Assembly: GCA_964502785.1 (NCBI GenBank)
Contig: CAZCXW010000006.1
Location: 1-37,660 of the forward strand
DNA length: 37,660 bases
Direction: 5' to 3'
Source of the DNA: JAGVYE01 sp964502785
Lineage (GTDB): Archaea; Nanobdellota; Nanobdellia; Woesearchaeales; GW2011-AR9
Of this stretch, positions 21,617 through 28,026 are shown one piece after another. The position numbers and the translations under genes were made by a program. Numbering within the stretch: the first letter of the stretch is position 1; every line of letters starts with the position of its first letter. The notes under the pieces were generated by a model, which made no database searches, was not told where the DNA came from, and saw only the letters and a list, made by a program, of their open reading frames with translations.

Positions 21617-22468
21617 ATGAACGAGCCGTTTATCTTGTTAATGGTCACGACGTTAATCGCTTTGGCCATTTCTTCGTTCGTGGATATAAAAAAGAGGGAA
21701 GTGCCAGACTGGATTAGTTACGGGCTGCTTGTTTCCGCATTTGGGATGAGAGCCATCATCTCTGTGGATTCTGGCTGGGAAATATTTTTAAATGGAATTT
21801 TTGGGTTTTTGCTATTCTTTTTATTAGGATCTTTTTTTTATTATACTAATCAATGGGGCGGGGGAGACAGCAAGCTGTTGATGGCCATGGGTGCAGTTAT
21901 TGGAATCGCTTACCCATTTAATGCAGAGAGTTTTTCTCTCGTCTTCTTTTTTCTTTTATTGCTGCTCAGCGGCGCTGTCTGGGGCATCGCCTGGATGGTC
22001 TATCAAGCATTTCACAACTACGAAACTTTTAAAAAAAAGTGGAAAGAAATGCTTCAAGAGCATAAGAGCATGCAATGGATATTTTTAAGCTTCTCCATGG
22101 TATTTTTGCTCTCTATTTTCTTGATTCCTTTTTTTGCTTACATATTCTTCCTGCCATTGCTTACTTTTTATCTAATTTTGTTTGTGAATACGGTAGAAAA
22201 AAGCTGTTTTTATCATTTTCTTCCTATTGATAAATTAACGCCAGGAGATTGGTTAGGAAAAGATATTATTGTAAAAAGAAGAATGTTCATGAAACGGCGC
22301 ACTTTAGATGAAAAGGATATAACCGCTCTAAAAGCCTTGCAAAAAAAAGGAGTAATTTCTTCCGTGCTCATCAAAGAAGGTGTTCCTTTCATTCCTAGTT
22401 TTTTTATTTCTTATGCCTTACTATTACTGAGCCAAGACGCAATCTCGCAATTTTTAATAGGGCTGTAA
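21617..22468 (+). CDS. Archaeal prepilin/preflagellin peptidase (A24)
   Basis: The 283-residue membrane aspartyl protease has catalytic D23 in FVDIKKREVPDW (after TM1) and D84 in the GxGD motif GGGDSKLL. This fits the FlaK/PibD class A24 peptidases, which cut signal peptides of type IV pilins and archaellins. Six or so helices run to residue about 190. The C-terminal 60 residues (LDEKDITALKALQKKGVISSV) form a cytosolic helix-turn-like segment before a last hydrophobic patch (VPFIPSFFISYALLLL), longer than minimal members. No pilin or secretion ATPase genes are in the window. A TATA box (TTTATATATT, 21587-21596) lies 26 bp upstream. Confidence 0.9.
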   Translation: MNEPFILLMVTTLIALAISSFVDIKKREVPDWISYGLLVSAFGMRAIISVDSGWEIFLNGIFGFLLFFLLGSFFYYTNQWGGGDSKLLMAMGAVIGIAYPFNAESFSLVFFFLLLLLSGAVWGIAWMVYQAFHNYETFKKKWKEMLQEHKSMQWIFLSFSMVFLLSIFLIPFFAYIFFLPLLTFYLILFVNTVEKSCFYHFLPIDKLTPGDWLGKDIIVKRRMFMKRRTLDEKDITALKALQKKGVISSVLIKEGVPFIPSFFISYALLLLSQDAISQFLIGL

Positions 22469-22586
22469 ATTCTCATCCAGGGGATCACGAAGCCTTCTTA
22501 GACGACTTTCGTATACGTTTTGCGAATCCCTGATTTCAAGAAAAGAATCAGTGAACATAAAGAATAAATGATTTATGAGGTATAGA

Positions 22587-22703
22587 ATGGACAAAGAACT
22601 TCAAAAATTAATTGATGAATCCCAAGAGCTTATCGACAAGCTTTGTATGGAAATAGTTGTAGTAGAAGAAGGGATGATTAAAATTCCGGTGGAAGCAGAA
22701 TGA
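22587..22703 (+). CDS. Tiny ORF, 38 aa, paired with next
   Basis: It reads MDKELQKLIDESQELIDK then LCMEIVVVEEGMIKIPVEAE. A GAGG (22577-22580) lies just upstream, and the TGA overlaps the next ATG as ATGA. The coupling and plausible codon use support it as real, but the length is below usual cut-offs. It would be a short amphipathic helix plus beta-hairpin. Function unknown. Confidence 0.45.
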   Translation: MDKELQKLIDESQELIDKLCMEIVVVEEGMIKIPVEAE

Positions 22704-22837
22704 CCGAAGACATTAAACACGTTAAAAAAGAACTGAAAGAGCAAAATGAATTCCTACATTCTATGTTGAGGTCTTTTGAGGATATTAAGAAAGGAAGGGT
22801 TAAAAAGTTTGAGTTCTCGAAGAAGTATTCTGCGTAA
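22700..22837 (+). CDS. Tiny ORF, 45 aa, coiled/antitoxin-like
   Basis: It starts in the ATGA overlap at 22700 and runs MTEDIKHVKKELKEQNEF... to KGRVKKFEFSKKYSA. Its helix plus a DIKKGRVKK-like basic ending resembles small RelB/Phd-type antitoxins of archaea, but no partner toxin follows on this strand; the next gene is convergent. Translational coupling to the 38-aa ORF supports expression. The function is a guess. Confidence 0.45.
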   Translation: MTEDIKHVKKELKEQNEFLHSMLRSFEDIKKGRVKKFEFSKKYSA

Positions 22838-22855
22838 ATCCTAGTTGAGTTCAAT

Positions 22856-23228
22856 TCAAATTGAAATTATGGGAAGTATTAAATAAATCATTTTTCCCAT
22901 GAATTCTGCATTTCTTAACGGTGGAACACCTAAAATGCTTTCAGTTCTTTGAGTATAAATCTTTAAATTTTCTTCATCATGAACAGCACGTGGATAATCA
23001 TAAAATTGTTGATTTGGAAATTCCTGTTTGTACGTTGCAAAATCAACACCAACTATCTCTCCCGCCAATTTAGCCAAAAACAAAAATCTACCCATTGCTA
23101 TTTCGGTGTTTGCTTCTCCCAATGTATGTAAACAACCAACATACGCTTTTAGATCATATCTTCGAGAAAGTTCTCTCGTAATATCGTCAACATAAAAAGT
23201 ACTCTCATTAAATCTTTTTTTTTTCCAT
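22856..23228 (-). CDS. Unknown protein, apparently frameshifted in a 10-A tract
   Basis: The main frame is open from 22856 up through an A10 run (T10 at 23215-23224 on the plus strand) but has no ATG there; a TTG at 23122 would give only 88 aa. The only good start, the ATG at 23226-23228, is in the wrong frame. With nine A's it would read MEKKRFNESTFYVDD and continue into the open frame, giving about 123 residues. A minus-strand TATA (about 23256-23265) lies about 32 bp before that ATG. No family is recognised. Explanations: a sequencing/assembly homopolymer error, a recent mutation, or transcriptional slippage. Confidence 0.5.
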
Positions 23229-23401
23229 ATCTATCAATCTATAAATTTAGGTTCTAATTTAAAAACTGTGATTCCACTATTTTTAATTTGTTTGAAATCG
23301 TAATAGTGATTGGGAGAACGGCAATTCATATCCGTTTCAGGATGGTTAGTAATATTATTGTCCGTAATAATATATATATCTCTTCTTTATCTCAGGTTAT
23401 T

Positions 23402-24031
23402 ATGTCGGAAGAATTCCCTAACGAATTAGTGGTCTATACTGACTTTGATAAAACTATGACTAAGCAAAATACTCCCCTGCATTTTTTAGCGAAACTCTTT
23501 TTTCGACAGCCAGGGAGAACGTTGCGGGGTGTGCTCATCGCCTTTCGCCGGTATGGTCTCAGCGGCCGAGGTTTTGTCTCGGCGTTATCTGCTGTGCCCG
23601 AATCTATGTGGAATGGAATTGCAAATGAAGTTGTAAAGAAACTTACCATCCATCCGCGATGGGCTGCTCATGTACAACTAATCTTACAAAAATATCCTAA
23701 TATCTTTTCTCTTCGGTTGATTATCATTACAAGAAATCTTCGTCTCATTCCAGAGTTATTCCTGAGAGTTTATGGTGGTAAAATATTGAGATTGTGCAAT
23801 GGAAAATTACGTCTGAATAGGACAGTGATCATCAGCAATGAAAATATTAATAACGTTGGACTTTACAGAGAGTCTTACAGGCCGCTGATGCTTGCAGACA
23901 TCATTGATAGAAGCGAAGATAAAATTCGTTTCATCCGCAGTAAAAATGCTTTCTTTATCGGAGACAAAGAAGAGTATGAGGCGCTGGTAAGCAAAAAATT
24001 ATTGAGGAAGTTGCATTTTTATGAAGTTTAG
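23402..24031 (+). CDS. HAD-superfamily phosphatase (SerB-like)
   Basis: I use the ATG at 23402 (209 aa), because the alternating AT box (ATATATATAT, about 23371-23380) lies 28 bp before it; the longer frame from 23288 would cross the promoter. Motif I is VVYTDFDKT (D14 and D16, the nucleophile and acid/base). The middle of the protein lacks a clear cap signature. LIIITRN (motif II) and FFIGDKEEYEAL (motif III/IV) follow. The pattern is closest to HAD IB enzymes such as phosphoserine phosphatase, but the GDxxxD ending is modified (GDKEEYE). Substrate unknown. Confidence 0.75.
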   Translation: MSEEFPNELVVYTDFDKTMTKQNTPLHFLAKLFFRQPGRTLRGVLIAFRRYGLSGRGFVSALSAVPESMWNGIANEVVKKLTIHPRWAAHVQLILQKYPNIFSLRLIIITRNLRLIPELFLRVYGGKILRLCNGKLRLNRTVIISNENINNVGLYRESYRPLMLADIIDRSEDKIRFIRSKNAFFIGDKEEYEALVSKKLLRKLHFYEV

Positions 24032-24051
24032 AGAGTTTTGATAAGTTCTCT

Positions 24052-24794
24052 TTAGATAATGATGAAAGTTTCTTTATCTACATTTCTTACCCCAGCAACA
24101 AAATGCGGTAATTCTAAGTTTCTCTGATAGCGACAGGCAATCAAAATATCCTCCTGACTAAAACCTTGGGCAAGGGGTTTGGATTGCGGGTGAACATGAT
24201 AATAACCAATTACTCTTTCTTTTTTGAAACGTGCTTTTTCATCGTTTAGGAAGTCTGGAACAAGATGATCGTGGTAACAGAACTGTGGGCCGTAGATGTC
24301 TGGCGTTGGATTTGCCGCAATTTTTCTGCGGTTGCCGGTTTGATTAGTCCTCTTTCATTCAAAAAACAACTCATTCCCTGAGGGAGCTTAAATCGTCCTG
24401 ACTGGTGATTTTTTTCGGTATAGCTTCTTAACTCATTTTCTACGCATAATTTCAAGAAAAAATGAAGTATATCAGTTGCCGCTCTTGCTAACAATCCTTC
24501 AGGCTTTGGACGCGATAATTCTCCTAAAGAATGACTCACCTCTATAAGAGTATCATGCACTTCCAGTGTATATCTTTCAGGAGGAACATAAAAAAAAACG
24601 GCTCGGGAAGAGGCATTAATAGGATCTAAGAAATGGGTAATCATAGCTTCATCATTTTTGATTTCTCCGCATAAAAAAAGGTCCTGTTCAACGCCGTATC
24701 GTTGACTTCTTTTTCTTACTCCTTCCAGTTCTTCTCGTACAGCATCATTGATATTTATAATAACTTTTCTTTGCAAGTCTATGTTGCGTGTCAT
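24052..24794 (-). pseudogene. JAMM/MPN-domain metalloprotease-like gene broken by a frameshift
   Basis: The frame from the ATG at 24794 ends at 24246. The -1 frame downstream runs to a TAA at 24052-24054 and encodes GYYHVHPQS...GFSQEDI, the JAMM H-x-H...S-x-x-D zinc motif, with a longer than usual spacer. An A5 run (T5 at 24321-24325) is the probable break: one more A would fuse the parts as GLIKPATAEK-IAANPTPDIY. The N-terminal part holds a likely JAMM glutamate in VEQDLFLCGE. The joined protein would be about 247 aa. JAMM enzymes cleave ubiquitin-like modifiers or act as structural MPN scaffolds. Minus-strand TATA about 29 bp upstream. Whether the break is real or a sequencing error cannot be told here. 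Confidence 0.65.
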
Positions 24795-24929
24795 GAATTA
24801 GGTCTTAAAGAAGAGGATTTATAAAACTTTCTTTACTATTTAGTGATTAATACTTTATTTAACTTTTATGGCTAAGTGGTTATGTGAATCACCACAAATT
24901 TTAAATAATTCTTCTTCTTGAATGGAAAT

Positions 24930-25637
24930 ATGTTTGAAAAATTGATTCATATTGGACTTACGGCTACCGAGGCAAAGATTTATGTCGTGTTGCTGGACAT
25001 CACAAAGGCTCAGGCGGGTGTCCTTTCTCGCAAGACGGGAATCCATCGCAGGAGTGTTTATGATGCTTTAGACCGTTTAATAGAGAAAGGGCTTGTAAGC
25101 TATATTGTGGAAAATGGCAAGCGCTATTATGTGGCCGCCGATCCAAAGCGGGTACAGGATTTAATTGATGAAAAACGTCAAGAAATTTATGATCTTCTCC
25201 CAATGCTCCATGCCAAATTTTTTGAACATAAAGAGAAACAAGAAACTGTTTTTTATCGTGGAAAAGAAGGAATTAAAACAGTCTATGACAATCAAATCGC
25301 TACGGGCAAGGCGATTTACATCATCGGCGCCCGCGAAGAGGAACAAAAAGTATTTCCATCTTATTTCCTTCATTTTACAAAGAGGCGTCTTGCAGCGAAA
25401 ATAAAGATTTATGCCATCTGCTCCGGTTTGAAGTGTCAAAAGACACTGCCTCTTCTAGAAGCACGTTATCTTCCTGCTTCTTTTTCTACTTTAGTGTCGA
25501 CAGCAATCTATGGGCAAAAAGTGGCAATCATACTTTGGCTGCCTCACGATCCTGTTGTAATTGTAGTTCAACAACAGGATATTGCCAAAACTTTTCAGAA
25601 TTATTTTGATTTGTTGTGGGAAGTAGCGGAGAAATGA
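24930..25637 (+). CDS. TrmB-family sugar/metabolite-responsive transcription regulator
   Basis: I take the ATG at 24930 (235 aa) because TTTTAAATAA is centred 27 bp upstream; the TTG at 24918 is less likely. The TrmB winged helix is at the N-terminus (GLTATEAKIYVVLL, then AGVLSRKTGIHRRSVYDALDRLIEKGLV). A helical linker (about 85-105) follows, then a C-terminal ligand/phospholipase-D-like domain (VFYRGKEGIKTVYDNQ, then IYIIGAREE). Many members regulate sugar or central carbon genes. No sugar operon is adjacent, so the target is unknown. It is divergent from the JAMM gene. Confidence 0.88.
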   Translation: MFEKLIHIGLTATEAKIYVVLLDITKAQAGVLSRKTGIHRRSVYDALDRLIEKGLVSYIVENGKRYYVAADPKRVQDLIDEKRQEIYDLLPMLHAKFFEHKEKQETVFYRGKEGIKTVYDNQIATGKAIYIIGAREEEQKVFPSYFLHFTKRRLAAKIKIYAICSGLKCQKTLPLLEARYLPASFSTLVSTAIYGQKVAIILWLPHDPVVIVVQQQDIAKTFQNYFDLLWEVAEK

Positions 25638-25689
25638 GGTAGTTTTTGACACAGTCTAATAATTATTAATAAAGAACAATTATTAATTA

Positions 25690-25781
25690 CGAGCCTGCCC
25701 GGATTCGAACCGGGGTTTGCGGGTGTCTTTAAGCTTAGCTTTCCGAAGCCCGCCGTCCTATCCAGGCTAGACTACAGGCCC
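25690..25781 (-). tRNA. tRNA-Arg(UCG) with an 18-nt anticodon-loop intron
   Basis: On the minus strand the acceptor is GGGCCTG with CAGGCTC. The D arm is GTCT/GGAC, the anticodon stem GCGGG/CCCGC, and the T arm CCCGG-TTCGAAT-CCGGG. The loop reads C-U-UCG-G, then an 18-base insert AAAGCTAAGCTTAAAGAC, then A38, i.e. at the canonical archaeal position 37/38. Splicing would give a normal seven-base loop with anticodon UCG (codons CGN, mainly CGA). Discriminator base G. CCA is not encoded. A minus-strand TATA-like TTATAAAAAAC (about 25806-25816) lies upstream. Confidence 0.9.
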
Positions 25782-25852
25782 ACAAAAGGTATAATTAATG
25801 GGCGTTATAAAAAACTTTTGATTCGTTGTGTGATACTTGCTATTTGGACATT

Positions 25853-25883
25853 GATTTTTGACATTCTAGTGCATTTTAGTATA
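25853..25883 (+). repeat. Dispersed 21-bp motif, copy 3, with GATTTTTGAC block
   Basis: GATTTTTGAC (25853-25862) is followed by ATTCTAGTGCATTTTAGTATA (25863-25883; listed as 20 or fewer in pieces: ATTCTAGTGC and ATTTTAGTATA). The same two blocks occur together, inverted, at 12531-12562. It lies in the gap behind the tRNA promoter and the 3' end of a coiled-coil gene. No hairpin is completed here, so it may be a relic. Confidence 0.55.
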
Positions 25884-25977
25884 TATAGTATAGTATTGGT
25901 CTATTATTGTTCGATTATTATTGTCTGACACTATCCGTCGATTTAATTGTCTCAAAGAAAACTAATCATCACTATAT

Positions 25978-26724
25978 TCAGCGAGCTGTACGTCGTTTCG
26001 GCGGGGGCGGTAAAGGTAATTCTTTTTCTATGGAGAGTAAAGTTTGCTGCTGAGGCTCCTGAAAAATGAAGGTATGATGCACTTCACTAACTTTGGAATC
26101 TTTTGATAAAGGAAGAAGTGAGGAAGAAGAACTAACAGAATGAAATCCTCTAATTTTTTGCTCCAGCCCATTAATTTTGAGCGAAATATTGTTAATTTTT
26201 TCTGGACTGGCGGTCATTTTCTGCAAATTTAAGGACTGTTTTAAGGCATCAAGGCGATAGCGAAGGGCGCGTAATTTTGTTTCAGTATCAGCTATTCTTA
26301 TCGGCTGCTCTTTTTCTTTTACTATTGCTTCTTGTAAAGCAACATCTTTTTTAATGTCTCTCTTCGCCACGCACTCGGCTAATAAATGATGTAATTTATC
26401 CACTTTTTTTTGCAAATCTTTATCTTCAGTGGCAGTTAATTTTTTCTGTAAGAATTTAATTTGTTGTTTTAATGAATTCACTTTTGCCGATTCTTTTCTC
26501 TTTTGTTCAGTCAATGCTTTTTCCACTTCAAATATCCCCTGAAGAGTATTTTCCAGATGAATGATCTCTTTGCGCAAACTTAATTTAGGGATTTTTTTTT
26601 GAGCGGAAAGATACTTAATCTCGTTGATTTTTTTAACAATCTCCTGTCTAGATACAACCATTTTCTGCTGTTTATAGAGATTTGCGGCAGCAGTTAACAA
26701 ATGGAGAGCATTAAAAGAACTCAT
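25978..26724 (-). CDS. Coiled-coil protein with poly-proline C-terminus
   Basis: The 248-residue protein is almost all heptad-like helix (about 25-190), rich in Lys, Glu, Leu and Gln. It ends in a Ser-rich stretch and the proline tail LPLPPPPKRRTAR. There is no signal peptide or membrane segment. Its ATG overlaps the stop of the upstream coiled-coil gene (ATGA), so the two are made together; both end in proline runs that could bind a shared partner. No known family is recognised. A structural or scaffold role is plausible but unproven. Confidence 0.7.
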   Translation of the reverse strand: MSSFNALHLLTAAANLYKQQKMVVSRQEIVKKINEIKYLSAQKKIPKLSLRKEIIHLENTLQGIFEVEKALTEQKRKESAKVNSLKQQIKFLQKKLTATEDKDLQKKVDKLHHLLAECVAKRDIKKDVALQEAIVKEKEQPIRIADTETKLRALRYRLDALKQSLNLQKMTASPEKINNISLKINGLEQKIRGFHSVSSSSSLLPLSKDSKVSEVHHTFIFQEPQQQTLLSIEKELPLPPPPKRRTAR

Positions 26725-27269
26725 TTGAAAATTCCACCATGCTTCTTGCCAGGCGGACTTGGCGGAGGCGGTGGCAAATCAATTCCACTCCTGGGAGAAG
26801 AAAAAGCTGGATTTAGAGAAGGACGGGGCGCGTTACGCTCAATTCCGGGCTGTGGCAAGCCTATTGTATGTCTTATAGGAGTTGTCAGGGATGACTCGGG
26901 AATCGGCGTTGTACGCATCGGCGTTTCCATCCTTGGAATCGCAGTTTGCTTTGCCATGAAATCCTCAAGCTTATCGGAAATGGCAATCATCCCTTTAGCA
27001 ATAGTTTCATTCTGAGAAATGACTGATTGAGTTTTTTCCTGAAGATTTTTCATCGTCTTAGCTATACTGTCGTCACCTTTCACTTCCTCCAATGCTTTTT
27101 GAAAAATAACACTTAATTCATGGATTGAATCTTTGACACTCTCAATTTCTAAAATAAGTTCATTTACTTTTGCATCCGGCTCGGAAAGTTTTTTTTTCAA
27201 TGCTTCTACATCATATTTTAAGTCGGCCAGCAACTGGTGGGGAAGAATTTCATAATTATCATCAGCCAT
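26721..27269 (-). CDS. Coiled-coil protein with PPPPPSPP tail
   Basis: I start at the ATG 27267-27269 (182 aa), with a Shine-Dalgarno GGTGAT just upstream and a TATA (ATTTATAAAC, about 27312-27322) about 47 bp away; this gene therefore has a short leader, unlike most here. Residues about 10-110 are coiled coil (SEPDAKVNELILEIESVKDSIHEL). Then comes a low-complexity Pro/Thr/Arg region ending DLPPPPPSPPGKKHGG. It is translationally coupled to the following coiled-coil gene. No family is recognised. Confidence 0.7.
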   Translation of the reverse strand: MADDNYEILPHQLLADLKYDVEALKKKLSEPDAKVNELILEIESVKDSIHELSVIFQKALEEVKGDDSIAKTMKNLQEKTQSVISQNETIAKGMIAISDKLEDFMAKQTAIPRMETPMRTTPIPESSLTTPIRHTIGLPQPGIERNAPRPSLNPAFSSPRSGIDLPPPPPSPPGKKHGGIFK

Positions 27270-27470
27270 GCATATCACCACATTTTTAATAGAGGGTAAA
27301 AATCAAATCAGGTTTATAAATGTTTTCCCGAGGTGTCCGAGCTGGTGCTTATTCTACAAAAAAAACACGCCGCCAGGTTATAATAACAAGTGAGTTCCGT
27401 GTGTGTTAAGGCAAAATTTATAAAGAACCTCATTCCACCGAAAGGAATATATTTTAAAAGGTGGTTGCTA

Positions 27471-27902
27471 ATGACAATTGTGAAAATAAATGTGCATAAA
27501 GTTCATGCGAGCCGAGAGTTAAACGCGAAAAACGGGCAGGTTAAGATTAATAATAATGTTTCTCTTAAAGATTTAGAAGAAATGGACTTTTCTATAGAAG
27601 GAAAAAGAGGACTAAAATTTAATTTTGCATTCGTCTGTAATTATGAACCCGATTTGGGAAAGATTGAAGTTGAAGGTCAAGTCATTTATGTAAATGATGA
27701 ACAAAAAATTAAAGAAATCAAATCCAACTGGGACAAAGAAAAGAAAGTTCCTGCGGATGTCATGGAACAAGTCATTAATGCTGCTTTGCATAAAGGGAAT
27801 ATTCAAGCTATTAAGATTAGTGAAGATGTAAGTCTTCCAAGCCCATTGCCATTGCCCAAAGTCAGGCAGGAAGAACCAGCTCCCATGCAGAAAAAGAAAT
27901 AA
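27471..27902 (+). CDS. Conserved archaeal protein, possibly SecB-like fold
   Basis: The ATG at 27471 has a strong Shine-Dalgarno GGTGGT (27460-27465) and a TATA (TTTATAAAG, about 27417-27425), giving 143 aa. The pattern is beta-rich: VKINVHKVHASRELN, then LKFNFAFVCNYEPDLGKIEVEGQVIYV, then WDKEKKVPADVMEQVINAALHKGNIQAI, ending SLPSPLPLPKV. This order (an antiparallel sheet, a W-x...lP helix, then a Pro-rich tail) is shared by a widespread archaeal family of small proteins reminiscent of SecB. That placement is from memory and weak. It lies divergent from the coiled-coil pair and 124 bp before cdc48. Confidence 0.65.
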   Translation: MTIVKINVHKVHASRELNAKNGQVKINNNVSLKDLEEMDFSIEGKRGLKFNFAFVCNYEPDLGKIEVEGQVIYVNDEQKIKEIKSNWDKEKKVPADVMEQVINAALHKGNIQAIKISEDVSLPSPLPLPKVRQEEPAPMQKKK

Positions 27903-28026
27903 AGAAGTTTTTTTATATTTTTCACTTTATTGACATTTATTGATAATTACCACAATATTTATATGTCAGAATACCGCTTAATCTCCAACTGGTGGAAGAT
28001 TTCCCGCTTCATTCAAATTCACGAAC

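Noticed and set aside
22469..22560. Hairpins GGGAT...ATCCC and CTGATT...AATCAG after the prepilin peptidase
   Set aside because: Stems of 5-6 bp are too weak to separate from chance in AT-rich DNA; possibly a terminator, but unsupported.
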